Notes under the pieces: model-generated | Told to the model about the DNA's origin: nothing | The model's database searches: none | Seen by the model: the letters and a program-made list of their open reading frames with translations, nothing else | Part shown: piece by piece, positions 35,019-45,829 of the stretch | Layout of the letters: every line of letters begins with the position of its first letter | How positions within the stretch are numbered: the first letter of the stretch is position 1 | Program-made: the position numbers and the translations under genes | Source: Anastrepha obliqua | Taxonomy: Eukaryota; Arthropoda; Insecta; Diptera; Tephritidae | DNA length: 64,000 nt | Direction: 5' to 3' | Assembly: GCF_027943255.1 (NCBI RefSeq) | Contig: NC_072893.1 | Span: 88,605,784 to 88,669,783 of the forward strand

Positions 35019-35219
35019 TTTTAGTGCGTGCAGCCGAATACATCGAATTATAAGACCTTATCACGTCAAAAACGTGTTTTCATTGTTAGGCCCGGGACTT
35101 TTGCGCCCATGTGCTATGTGCGCGGAAACTGTAGGCTAAAACTCCGCATAACAATATTTTCAATTGCGGTGATTCAAGAAGGAATTTGGAACAATTCAAA
35201 TTACAAGTGCAGTCAAAAA

Positions 35220-35790
35220 ATATCTAGGGAAATATTACTCTTGCTGGCGAAAGCAATTTAACCTTTTCTGATAAGACTGAAATTTTTGTTTGGCGAAAAC
35301 CAAATGCAGAGCTATAACCACAAAATCTGCAAAGCACATAGGGATGAGCGTCATATGAAGAGGGGATAATTAATTTTTATTAAAAGTAATATTGATAAGC
35401 GTAAGTATTTGGATATCTTAAAGGAAAAATGGTTACAAAGTACCAAGGGATTAGACATTCGGAAACCGAAAACCTAAATTGGAGATTACACATGAGATTG
35501 ACTTATTTAGCATTGCCCGCATATTGCTCAATAATCAGCGCAATCGCCAGATTTGAATGCCATCGAGAACCTGTCGATTCTAGGTAAAGAAATTAGAAAC
35601 AAAGAAGCGTTAAAAGAGAAATGGCGAAAAATGTCTTCTAAATTTATTCACTAAGAAGTTGATGGAATCGGTTCCAAAGAGGCTCCAGTCTGTTATTGAC
35701 AAAAAAAGAGACCCTACCAAATATTCGATTACTGCTATCTTAAAGTTTTTACTTCTTATATTTCACTATATTAGTTAAAATAAATTAGTT
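35220..35790 (+). pseudogene. Tc1-like transposase relic
   Basis: The + strand gives SDKTEIFVWRKPNAEL (region of the first catalytic D, SDE/SDK) near 35260-35320. After a decayed middle come SAQSPDLNAIENL-RFLGKEIRN at about 35540-35600 (third catalytic residue E in IENLW) and then, after a frame change, LMESVPKRLQSVIDKKRDPT with KY at the C-terminus. The ESVPRRLQAVI..KG..TKY ending is typical of Tc1 (DD34E) transposases. Stops occur throughout. Confidence 0.82.
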
Positions 35791-36529
35791 AAATTTTGAA
35801 TTCTTTTATATATTGAGTGTTAATATAGTGCTTCAAATCTTACTTTCGTACGCCGTTCGCAACTCATCATAGATGATTATAAACTTTGTCTCATACTAAA
35901 AAAGTGAATCCCGCCACGAATCCGGGTATCTTGGGATAACTTACAATATATACCGAAATAGCGACATCGAAATTTTGCGCTAATATTGGCACAAGTCTTA
36001 ATATGTACATGTAGATGCATATATACTGCTATATTTGTAAAGAACACTTTGTAAGTGAAGATGTTGAAGATAGTGGGAATTTCGAAAAGAGTAAATAAAT
36101 TTTACCGTAAATTCTAATAAAATATATGTATCTGAGTTTTCGTAAAGAAAAGGTTGCTCTGTGTCGTTAATTTATAAGTTGGCTGTATATACCATATACT
36201 ATGCGTTGATAAGAGTAGACCTTCATTCAAAAGCAATGAAGATGATTCATCGCTCTAATGGGTAAATCACTTATGTATGTAAATGAAAGCGACTTATCAG
36301 AGCCCAATGCAAGTTGATGGAATGCGTAAACCATTTTGAATAAATGTTTGGAAACTTAAACTGAGAACATCTTCTAATAACGAATGAATTTATTAAAACA
36401 TCCACAGATAGACAATAATTTCGACATTTGGCCTGCTGGTATTGTTATAACTACTTATGTGAATACAATAAATCTTGACAGAAAGTTACTGATATTAACA
36501 AATATTAGTTTAATTATTCCAAAGCCAAA
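35791..36529. other. intergenic stretch, nothing recognised
   Basis: AT-rich DNA without detectable coding or repeat structure. Confidence 0.4.
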
Positions 36530-36950
36530 ACAGTAGGCAAATCTCGCAGAAAACTAAAATAAGAGTATTCAACGCATGTGTCAAGTCCACACTATTATGT
36601 ATCTGGCAATATCATGTGGCTGGTTTCGAGACGCATTTCCCAGAAACTACAAAGCTTCACAAATAAATGCATTCGAATTATATAGTATGTAAAGTTTTTT
36701 GGCCGAACACTATCCGAAATACGGACTTATGGCAGAATACAGAGCATGATCCAATCCAAAAGGTAATCAGAGGTCGTGAATGACGATGGATGGGGCACAC
36801 TCTCAGAAAGGACAGAAAAAGCATTAGCAGAAAAGCATTGGAATGGAACTCACAAGAACATAGACGACCTGGTCGTCCACGAAATACTTGGAGGCGCTCT
36901 AACATTCATGAACTAGAACCAGTTAACCAAACGTGAGAGGTCGTAAAGAG
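36530..36950 (+). mobile_element. RTE-clade LINE fragment, C-terminal
   Basis: Read across frames: TKIRVFNACVKSTLL (normally TK.RLFNACVKSVLLYG), SQKLQSFTNKCIRIILC, FWPNTIRNTDLWQNTEHDPI, REWRWMGHTLRKDRKSISRK, EHRRPGRPRNTWRRS. This is the C-terminal tail after the RT domain in RTE-type elements (WRWIGHTLRK...GRPR.TWRR). It ends close to an oppositely oriented RTE copy. Confidence 0.88.
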
Positions 36951-36961
36951 AACATCGTTTT

Positions 36962-38040
36962 TTTTCAGTTTATTTATTTGTTTATATAAATAGTACATAG
37001 TAAGACTAAGGTCTTTTAATAGTACTTCAACAATATTATAAACAACTGGAATATTTTTAACATACAAGTTTCTTAATCTAAATTTTACACCAGTTCATTT
37101 ACGAATCAATCCAATATACCTATTTAACTTAACTATAATAACAAGATAAAAGAAGCAATAGGAAAAGAAAAGAAGGATTTGGAAAAGAAAGAACAAAAGT
37201 AGTAATTAGAGAATGTAGAGAGTAATTTAATGTGCTAATTTAATGCAATCAAACACTTTTAAAGTAAGATTTCCATCGTACACGGTTCTGTACTGTTGTT
37301 TTCGCACCGTCCCATGAGATGTTGCCATCTGCTAGTTCACGCAGCTTCGACCTTCTCCAAGTGTTTTTGCTCGACCGCGACCTCTGCTCCCTAGCGGGTT
37401 CCAGTCCAGGGCCATTCTCGTGATGCTATCTGGTGATTTTCTGATTGTGGGACCTATCCATCACCACTTTCTGCGTTTGATTTGCCTAAGGATGGGTTCC
37501 TCGTTCGTTAATCTCCACAGTGCGTACTGGATGCATTCGCCCAAGTGCCGCCCTTGCTTTGTTTAACCCGGAGTTGACATCTTCATCTGCTCCGGCATCT
37601 GCCATGATGATGCAGCCGAGGTAGCAGAAGCTTTCAAGGAATTTCACCGGGCATCCGTTAACCAATATCTGCCTTACGTTATTGTGGTTAACTCTCATAG
37701 TCTTGGTCTTGGTGATGTTTACCTCCAGTCCGACAGTGCGTGCCAGCGCGACTAGCTTGAATGTCAGATAGTTTGTCAGAGAGGAGGCAGATGTCATCGG
37801 CGAAGTCCAGGTCCTCAAGATCTCTGGCGAAACTCCATACGATGCCTTTTTTGTGCAGGGTCAGTTGGCTCATGACGGCATCAAGGACGATGGCGATGAG
37901 AAGGGGTGACAAGGGACAACCTTGCATTACGCCTGCGTTGGTAATGAATGGATGGCTGATTTCACCTTCGAGAAGCACTGCCAGGGCTTTGATGAGGGGG
38001 ATTATCTTGACGGGAATTTCCTTTCTAATATAATCCTCAC
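36962..38040 (-). mobile_element. RTE-clade LINE fragment with RT core
   Basis: From right to left: IPLIKALAVLLEGEI, GVMQGCPLSPLLIAIVLDAV (RT motif), DLEDLDFADDICLLS (catalytic ADD at about 37795). A frame change follows, then LVALARTVGLEVNITKTKTM, SFCYLGCIIMADAGADEDVN and LNKARAALGRMHPV. Decayed tail coding ([13 protein letters not shown]) reaches about 37270. Sequence from there to a T-rich tract at 36962 (an A-tail on this strand, preceded by AAACAAATAAATAAAC) is probably its 3' UTR, though it could belong to another LINE. The 5' end is truncated at about 38040. Confidence 0.85.
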
Positions 38041-38404
38041 ATGAATAAAAATAAAAATTGAAAACGAAGTTTGCTTCTAGTTCAATCAATCGATTGTGCA
38101 TCGACAGCACTAATTTTTTAGGTACTGATAGATCAAGGCATATTTAACAAGGTACTTAGCTGCAAGAGAGAGACTGTCAAACACATAAATTAATTCGAAA
38201 CTATCTTATAGCTTGTAATTGGATTTTAATGAAACATAGAAAATGCCATTTTAAGAAGAGTGAAAAGCAAAGCTTTGAAAGGTAGTAGCAGTAAGCCAGG
38301 CTTTTTGTTCTTTCGCCGTGTACATTCGGATGTCAGCACAAAATTTAATATGTATTAATTACATTTAAATTTTGTAATTGGAACATTAAAATTATGTAAT
38401 GAAT

Positions 38405-38505
38405 TTAGCACCGGTTAGCACGAGAAAGAAACGACGGCGCGGTTTGTTAAACTCGGCCAAAATCGCGTAAGCGGTTATCGCGCCAATTAAGAAGAAGAGA
38501 AGAAT
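38405..38505 (+). mobile_element. RTE 3'-terminal fragment with GAA-type tail
   Basis: It contains CCGGTTAGCACGAGAAAGAA, GGCCAAAATCGCGTAAGCGG and TTATCGCGCCAATTAAGAAG, then AAGAGAAGAAT. This is the reverse complement of the 3' end of the RTE copy at 53415-53510, so it is the same family in opposite orientation. Only the last 100 bp or so inserted or survived. Confidence 0.85.
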
Positions 38506-38554
38506 GAATTTCAATTCAAAAGCTATTATGAACATTTTAAAATAATTTCATTAT

Positions 38555-38690
38555 ATATATATATATATAATATATATATAATTGCATATAAGCGCCAATT
38601 ATATATATATTATATATAATTGGCGCTTATACTCTTTTAGGGTAGTGACGCACCAACCCATTCGGCTACGGCGGCCACCAAAAAAAAAAT
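38555..38690 (-). mobile_element. SINE head joined to a palindromic tail pair
   Basis: The minus strand carries the SINE head (GCCGCCGTAGCCGAATGGGT, box A) at about 38650-38685. It is followed almost at once by the terminal GCGCCAATT-AT tail, so the SINE body is deleted. That tail is mirrored by a second, opposite tail. ATAAGCGCCAATTATATATA (38588-38607) and its exact reverse complement (38611-38630) are separated by 3 bp. An (AT)n run precedes it. Confidence 0.8.
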
Positions 38691-39600
38691 AGCAAAAGAA
38701 AAATAATGGTTTAGGGAAGTTAATGCCACACATTGTGAAAAGAATTGCTTCGAAACAAAAACTGTTCAATATCATTTAAACCATTCTGTATTTTATTTAA
38801 TTTCAGTTGAAAATTATGCCGTAATTTAGTCGTTCATGTGCATTGAGATAAAAAAGAAATTACTTAAAATTAAAATTTAAGGAATAATTATAAAAAAGTA
38901 AAAAATGAACTAATACCATTTCATAATATAACCAAATGATATTTTAGTACAAATAATAATGGCTATAAACAGTTTCCGAAATCAGTATAGGCAATAGCTG
39001 CCATGAATAATAAAAACACAAAAACAACAAATGTGCACGTGCCTGTACAGTGTGCGGTAATGGGTTAATTCATTACATTTTTATCAGCTGAAAGAGAAAT
39101 AGATTAACAAATGAATTGCACATGGACCTTTACATGAGGCGGGCACATCATATCGCACTTGTTACGTTAAAGCGTAACAACTCAAAATCTGAACAGTTTC
39201 AGTAGAGACGAAAAACTGTTTCCGTAAATATAATATTAATAATATATTACAAGGAAAAAATATGTAATTGCACGAAAATATCATTAAAAACAATATAACG
39301 GTTGTTTCATTCTTATTTGTTTAGTAGTTGCGCTAAAATAACAAATTTTTGAGTTCTTACTCTTTTCCTGAAATTTTTTTATACACTTAGTCGTATATTT
39401 TACACAAACCGTTTGGTTGTAAACAGGCACAATTCAAAATGTTACACTTTATGTGACACAAATTTGTTCAAACACTTGGAGACAACTGAAAATATAACTC
39501 TTTAGTTGAAACAAAAGAAGTTATTCTGAAAACAAAGAGGGAGTTATAACGGTTTTTTTAACGAAAGACTAGACAAACCACTGAACGATTTTTACGGTGG
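38691..39600. other. intergenic stretch, nothing recognised
   Basis: AT-rich, with no supported feature. Confidence 0.4.
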
Positions 39601-39928
39601 GCCGCCGTAGCCGAATGGGTTGGTGCGTGATTACCATTCGGAATTCGAAGAGAGGTCGTTGGTTCGAATCTCGGTGAAAGCAAAATTAATAAAACAAAAA
39701 AAAAAAAACATTTTTCTAATAGCGGTCGCCCCTCGACAGACAATGGCAAACCTTCGAGTGTATTTCTGCCATAAAAAAGCTCCTCATAAAAAATATCTGC
39801 CGTTCGGAGTCGGCTTGAAACTGTAGGTCCCTCCATTTGTGGAACCACAAATAGGAGGAGGAGCTCGGCCAAACACCTAACAGAAGTGTACGCGCCAATT
39901 ATTTTTATTTTTTTTTTTTTTTTTTTTT
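39601..39928 (+). mobile_element. tRNA-derived SINE, copy with poly-T tail
   Basis: Box A is TAGCCGAATGG (39608-39618) and box B GGTTCGAATCTC (39661-39672). The body is co-linear with the copy at 24653. It ends at GCGCCAATTATT followed by a T run to 39928. The different tails (AT repeat versus T run) on a common GCGCCAATT end show where the family consensus stops. Confidence 0.87.
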
Positions 39929-40867
39929 AGAGATGACCACTGTACATTGTTTTCTTGCAAAAAACTAAAATTTGGAAATTTATCTGCCAACAAGTAAGTC
40001 TTACGGTCTCTGCCTCAGGTCTACATCGACGTACATACGTATATTTACTATACTAAAGTACTTTCCCTTATTCTTCAAACTGAAGTCGCTTCTTATCAAA
40101 CTGAAATCCATCTCATACAGTAAATAAATCATTTTCTAAATAATATAAGAAATCCTTTTAGTTTTGTCCATATATACAAAATCCAAAATTATTTCCACAA
40201 TTATTATTTGTCTATAATTATTGCACCTTTAAATAAATAAATAAATTATCTTATTCTCGATTCTTCATATTCCTTGTACATTTTATTTTAATTCTACAAA
40301 TTGAAATCTATGTGATGTTGCAATTTTTATTGACAGACCGTATGCAAGTTTGATATTTCACCAATACAACTTTGATATTATGACGTGATGCGCAGAACGA
40401 AATGTTTTTGGACCCCTCTCGACGCCGATTTTCTATCTATCATTCATGGTGTCTAACAGAGTCGCTCGGCTTTTGCCAACAGTTCGTGCGAGCAAAGTCA
40501 GCAAACGCTTGTGACAACGGCAGCAAGTCAGTTGCGTTTATACATCGCGAGGTATAGATTGTGCACGCTGGTTCATTAATTTTTTTGTCTTTTTGAATGT
40601 GATACGTCCAAACACGATATATAAGACAATTGAAAATGCTTCGCCTTGAATGGAAATTGAATTATTTTTTTACTTAAGCCCTCATAACGGTCCTTAGTGC
40701 TTGATTTATTTTAAAAGCTTTGATTTGATAAAGCAAAACAACATTAAAAACTACTTAATAAAGAGCAGCTGGTAAAAGCGAAGAGCGCAAATGTTAAGGC
40801 AAAAATGTTGCCCTACTCTGCCGGCACTGTGCACGACTGATGTACGTACATACATACATATTTATAA
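39929..40867. other. intergenic stretch with a promoter-like GC-richer patch
   Basis: Mostly AT-rich. The patch at 40430-40580 (AGAGTCGCTCGG, GTTCGTGCGAGC, AAGTCAGTTGCG) differs in composition and contains initiator-like TCAGT sequences and a possible splice donor (GAG-GTATAG). It could be a distant 5' exon or promoter, but nothing confirms it. Confidence 0.3.
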
Positions 40868-41679
40868 TAGTGTAATTACTCTACGTAACTTAACAAACTT
40901 AAGAGCCAATTTGGCTCAAACTAGCTTGTATAAATGATTACGCAAGCCTTAAGAAACTTAGAGAGCTATGCATTTTGGATGCTTATGTTACGAAAACTGA
41001 GAGCGGTGGGAGAATCATGCTACCTATGATTCGCTTCTTTTTAATTCAATATTGAAGGCTACTTTGATGTGATATTAATATTTTGAATATATTAATTTGA
41101 GGGTTGAAAAATTATTAGGTCCGAGCTAATTATGAACGATAAGTTTACCATAAATATATATATCTGTTCCCCCTCCTTCGTCGAATGGATGACGCGAATT
41201 TTCGATTTTAAGTTTACCATAAACCATGAGAGGTTTATTTAATCTATACATTAAAATATGTGAGAAAATCAACTAACATGTATAAAAATAAATCATATGA
41301 CTAAACGCGTAAAAAATAAGAAGTACCATCTAAGGTTGAATATATTGTTTAGTTCAGGGTTAGCAGAAACAAGGTTTAAAATTGGAGCTCTCTTAGCTAA
41401 GACTTAGACATAATTTTACATAACTAAGGTCAAATTATCGTACCAGCATCATTTGTTTAGTATAAACTCCACTTAACTTAGAAAACACAGAGAGATGCAT
41501 TTTTTACCTATTTCGAATAATATTCCTCCAAATATGCTATACAACTACGTAAAATTTAAGACTTTTATGTGCTCTTATTTATTTGGAATGAGGCTGCATA
41601 CGTAAGCTGATTTGACAGCCTGCGTAAATATCTCTAAGTTTTTACGTAACTCAAGTTTTCGACTAGAGTAATTACACTA
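40868..41679. mobile_element. MITE, possibly PIF/Harbinger-like (TAA duplication)
   Basis: The ends are TAGTGTAATTACTCTA on the left and its exact reverse complement on the right (41664-41679). They are flanked by TAA on both sides (40865-40867, 41680-41682). Subterminal ACGTAAC, AAACTTAGAGA and TTACGCA-GC blocks are also mirrored. It is about 812 bp without coding capacity. A 3-bp TWA duplication is a Harbinger trait, so that superfamily is suggested, not proven. A fragment at about 42455-42530 shares internal sequence. Confidence 0.72.
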
Positions 41680-42454
41680 TAAGACTGCAGAGAGTAGTGG
41701 CAACATAGTCGAAAAGTATTAGCGAAATTGTCAATAACATTACCAATCGAAGGTGGAGAGTGTGTGCCGCGAGTGTTGGCAAATAATTGAAGTGAAGTGC
41801 ATTAGAAAAGAGAGATGGGAATGAGTGAATTGTGTTTATTAATGATTAAAATATTTATAAACAACCAAAGAGCGAAAAATGTGAGATTGATAAGACATAA
41901 ATATGCATATTTATGCATACACACATATATACATACATACAGATTATATTTTTATATGTACGCATGCAGATAAGTTGTTTTACTTTTCTTCCTACTTTTA
42001 AAGAGTTGAGTAAAATATGCGCTTTTTTGAGCTCGTTAGGACGCTGCCAGATTGTCTTAAATTGCATTTTTTCTGTTGCTCACAATATTTAAAAAAAGAG
42101 GTTCAGTAAGAACTATTTCTCTAAAGGACGGTAATACGAATTTTGGCATTTTTAAGTTTTTGTTTTATAGATATTAATGAGAATTTTGCTTATGTATTGG
42201 AAAATAAAGAGTAGAATATTTACATATAATTAACTCCTGTAAGAGTTCATTCGTTTTGCGTTTTAAGTCACTCACTTAAATCTTCGCTACTTAATCTGCA
42301 CAACAATAACTCAGTATCTGAGCGGAGGGGCTTGTAAACAAAGAGCGAGAGCGCACCTCACTGCTTATGGTCACGGATAAGGGAGTACATCAGATGGGGC
42401 ACTAACGGGCTCTTAGCGATTTTGAAGGAATCAACTAATTGGCTAAATAGATTG

Positions 42455-42530
42455 TGCTGTCATATCATGTTCTTTAGCTGTTTCGAATAATATTCTTCCA
42501 AATTAGCCTTAAAAAATAGACTTTTAATGC
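42455..42530 (+). repeat. fragment resembling the MITE at 40868
   Basis: TTTCGAATAATATTCTTCCA, then AGACTTTTAATG, matches about 41513-41570 of the MITE (TTTCGAATAATATTCCTCCA, AGACTTTTATGTG) in the same orientation. No ends are preserved. Confidence 0.6.
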
Positions 42531-42635
42531 AAATGTAAAAGGCATCAAATTACAATTATAAAAATTAACATACGAAGTTTTGAAGTTCATCACATCTTTT
42601 ATTAATTTCTTAAAAGTACAATACTTTAATATTTA

Positions 42636-43949
42636 CAGGGTGGCTGATGAAAGCCGCTACCAAAAAAAATTGAATAACTTTTTTTCTTTTTAAGTTATCT
42701 GTTCCATTTTTGTTTTAATTTGCAGATTGATCTTTAAAATTTATTAAAATGGATAACTGGGACACGCAAATAAGAATTTGGATAGTCCGCCGCTATCACG
42801 CACTGGAGTCCGTAGTTTTGGTACAGAGAGAGTACAGGCGGATGTTTGGCGGCGATCCCCCGAACAGATGGACCATAATGAGACTGGTGACTAATTTTGC
42901 TGAGCAAGGAACAGTCGGAAGAAGGCCTTATCATCGAAACCCACCAGTTCGGACGGAGGAAACGATCGCTGCTGTAGCTGCAGCTATACAAAGCAATCCA
43001 AGGGTTTCAACAAGAAGCTTATCTGCTCAACTTGGTGTCAGCCGACAGTCTTTGCAAACAATAATGCACAAAGATTTAGACTTATTTCCCTACAAAATTC
43101 AAATGGTTAACAAACTGAATGCAGCAGACTTGCCGATTCGCTTGGAATTTTGCCAGAAGATCCTGCAAATGGTGGAAGAAGACCAAAACATGTTAAACTG
43201 CCTTTTCATGTCTGATGAGGCCCATTTCGATTTAAACGGCAATGTGAACAAACAAAATTGTCGAATATGGAGTACTTCTAACCCACAGATACTCCACGAG
43301 ACGGAATTGCATCCTCTTCGCGTGACAGTGTGGTGTGCGGTTTCTTCACGCTGTATTGTCGGGCCTTATGTTTTTGAAGAAAATGGTCACACCGTTACGG
43401 TTACTGGAGACCGTTATTTGAAAATGCTGAAAGAATTTTTCTATCCAGAACTACGCCGAAAGAGAATTCCTTTCAACTCTGTGTGGTTTCAACAAGATGG
43501 GGCAACGTCTCACATAGCCCAGACTGTTATGACAGAGTTGCGACGAAAATTTCCCAATAAACTAATTTCAAGAAACTCCGAATTTCGTTGGCCCCCCAGG
43601 TCGCCTGACCTTACTGCACCTGACTTTTTCTTGTGGGGTTTATGTAAACAAGAAGTTTATAAAACAAAGCCAACAAATTTGGATGAACTAAAACAACCCA
43701 TTCGGGCAACAATTGCGGCTATTCCTGTCGCAACTCTCAAAGCAGAAATGAACAACTTTTTACTAAGATGCCGCACTTGTGTCAACGAGCATGGGGGGCA
43801 TTTAAATTCAATTATTTTTAAAACTAGTTAAGCTACATTTAATAAAATTTAATGACCTTCAACTTGAAAAAAAAAAATAAATGAATTCCATACACTAAAA
43901 AAAAAGTTATTTGAGTTTCTTAATGTAGCAAAATTCATCAGCCACCCTG
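42636..43949 (+). mobile_element. intact DD41D (rosa/VS-type) Tc1/mariner element
   Basis: The TIRs CAGGGTGGCTGATGAA match perfectly at both ends for 16 bp, followed by a weaker match (GC-GCTAC). They are flanked by TA (42634-42635, 43950-43951). It is 1314 bp with a single uninterrupted transposase gene starting 113 bp from the left end. All the structural requirements for mobility are present. Activity is not shown. Confidence 0.94.
42749..43831 (+). CDS. DD41D Tc1/mariner transposase
   Basis: 360 aa, uninterrupted. The N-terminal helix-turn-helix is at about residues 20-55 and a second HTH at about 68-112 (TEETIAAVAAAIQSNPRVST, LSAQLGVSRQSLQTI), the paired-type DNA-binding half. The catalytic residues are D156 (FMSDEAHF), D250 (WFQQDGATSH) and D292 (SPDLTAPDFFLWG). 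There are 41 residues between D250 and D292, which defines the DD41D family described from tephritids as rosa and elsewhere as VS. It would catalyse cut-and-paste transposition into TA. The C-terminal GGHLNSIIF is shared with the decayed relative at 28865. The start ATG was chosen because it is the first in frame and lies close after the TIR. Confidence 0.95.
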   Translation: MDNWDTQIRIWIVRRYHALESVVLVQREYRRMFGGDPPNRWTIMRLVTNFAEQGTVGRRPYHRNPPVRTEETIAAVAAAIQSNPRVSTRSLSAQLGVSRQSLQTIMHKDLDLFPYKIQMVNKLNAADLPIRLEFCQKILQMVEEDQNMLNCLFMSDEAHFDLNGNVNKQNCRIWSTSNPQILHETELHPLRVTVWCAVSSRCIVGPYVFEENGHTVTVTGDRYLKMLKEFFYPELRRKRIPFNSVWFQQDGATSHIAQTVMTELRRKFPNKLISRNSEFRWPPRSPDLTAPDFFLWGLCKQEVYKTKPTNLDELKQPIRATIAAIPVATLKAEMNNFLLRCRTCVNEHGGHLNSIIFKTS

Positions 43950-43951
43950 TA

Positions 43952-44629
43952 TTACTAATGTAAAAAAAAAATAAACTTACAGTTCGTTGTTACTTAGGTA
44001 TGCCAAAAAATGTTGACGCTTATTTGATAAAAAATGTAAATTAAATACATATGTATGTATTTTTTATTTCTAAACCAGAAAATATGATAATATCCAATTT
44101 GTCCATTTCATTACATACATATGTTTACATTAAAAGTATGTAAATTATATTTTTTTCTAAATGTCGTGTTTAGGAACATTAAAAATACTAATTTCAGCTT
44201 CTAATTTTTGAAAATATTGGAAAATTTAGAAGGTGGTAGATTTTAACCTCAACGTAGTAGAAATGCAATTCAGTCAAAAAAGGTGGAAAATCTACCACAA
44301 ACGTAGTGTAGTCTGCTCACTGCTGTGTGCAAGGCGGCTGTGTGCAAAGAAAACGAGAGAATGTTAGTGTCATTCTCTTATAGACATGCATTTATGACTC
44401 TCTGCATTACGCTAGGCTGTTATTAACAGCAGTTATGTTAATAGAGGGTCCGAACGCCGGTTGTAAAAATGTAGTGCAGTGTTATTGAAATACGAAGCTT
44501 CGATTTCGCACATTAATGATATAATATTTAAATTTATTTCCAGTAGTGATCTGTTCGCCCCTTGCTTTACACGTGTGTATTTGAATAGTATATTATTATT
44601 TTTTAAAAATATTTGTGGATATATGCATG
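43952..44629. other. intergenic stretch, nothing recognised
   Basis: AT-rich, with short ATGT runs. The frame at 44433-44774 runs into the neighbouring MITE and is not a gene. Confidence 0.4.
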
Positions 44630-44631
44630 TA

Positions 44632-45090
44632 CAGTAGGTTCTGTTTTTATGCGGCTTTTTTTTATGCGGTTTTGAAATAGTGCGGTTTTTTTTTAAATTA
44701 CAAAATGCATGTCGACCTATCAGGAATTGTACATATAAACAAGATTCTAAACCAGCTAAGCAAAAACTCATCACAGATTACATCAGAAATGCTAACCCTA
44801 CAAGTATGGAAGATATATAAAGATATAGTTTTCAAAGATACAATATTTTGTTTATGCGATTTTATTTAATTATTTCAGATTCATGCGGTCTATGGAACGT
44901 ATCTATAGTAATAATATGGGACTAGTGCCCTTTTTTATGCGATTTTATTACATTATTTCAGATTTATGCGGTTTTAGCATTTGAAACGTATCTATAGTTT
45001 TACTATAGAACTAGTAGCTTTTTTTATGCTGTTTTTTTTTTATGCTGTTTCTTGCGGAACGTATCTACCGCATAAAAACAGAACCTACTG
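44632..45090. mobile_element. pogo/Tigger-like MITE with internal duplication
   Basis: The TIRs are CAGTAGGTTCTGTTTTTATG plus CGG, identical at both ends (23 bp), flanked by TA (44630-44631, 45091-45092). It is 459 bp and non-coding. Inside, a unit of about 85 bp (ATTATTTCAGATT-ATGCGG, AACGTATCTATAGT, GACTAGT-CTTTTTTATGC) occurs twice in tandem, at about 44870-44945 and 44952-45035. The repeated TTTATGCGG motif matches the TIR interior. The CAGT end and TA duplication suggest pogo/Tigger. Confidence 0.85.
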
Positions 45091-45094
45091 TATG

Positions 45095-45410
45095 TGTAAA
45101 ATATGTGGCTTATTGTTTTTGAAATGCCATTCCTTTGCACAAGTTTGGTTTCTTTAGTGGCCCCATAAAATGATTAAAAAGTAGTTTTTTTCGAAAACAC
45201 CATGCAGTATCTAAACTTTTAATGAAAATTAAATCTACTATTTCGCTGTCTTGAGTAAGTTACTAAGTATGTGGGCAATAATATTGAGAAAGCTGCAAAA
45301 CGTGTGAAAACCCCTTCAGTGATAAACATTTTTCATATACTATGCATAGATCCATATACGTATATGAGTACGTGTATGTCAAATAATTAGTATACGTATG
45401 TATGTATATT
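45095..45410. other. intergenic stretch, nothing recognised
   Basis: AT-rich, with no supported feature. Confidence 0.4.
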
Positions 45411-45411
45411 A

Positions 45412-45826
45412 GGCCGGGTCGATTTGTGGGGAGGCAAAAAAATTGCCCATTGCTCTGTGAAAATTATATTCTAGGGATCAAAATCAGAAACTTTGCCGAA
45501 GGAACCATACCTCTAAAACGAATTTTGATGTCCCCCAATTTGGGTCGAACTTTTTAGTTTCTTTTCTCATGTAAAGGCCAAAAATGGTGATATTTTGAAA
45601 TGATTGTATGGGGAACCCCCAAGGGAGTTCCAGGGGGTGTGCCACTGGCATGGGTGGATCGGCCGTCCAAAGTTAGTGGGGGTCGGTCATACATTTGGAC
45701 TCGATTGGAGCACTCTAAATGGGTCAAAGTGGGATTTTTCGTTCGACCCAAATTGGGGGACATCAGAATTCGTTTTAGAGTTATGGTTCCTTCGGCAAAG
45801 TTTCTTATTTTGATCCCTAGAATACC
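45412..45826. mobile_element. foldback element A, copy 2 (truncated right arm)
   Basis: The left arm starts GGCCGGGTCGATTTGTGGGG and runs to about 45600, through CCGAAGGAACCATACCTC and TGATGTCCCCCAATTTGGGT. The right arm begins at about 45740 (CGACCCAAATTGGGGGACAT) and stops at GATCCCTAGAATAC, where a LINE starts. The spacer (45600-45740) is GC-rich, unlike the AT-rich spacer of copy 1. Shared arms with unlike spacers suggest the arms define the family. Confidence 0.85.
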
Positions 45827-45829
45827 TAG

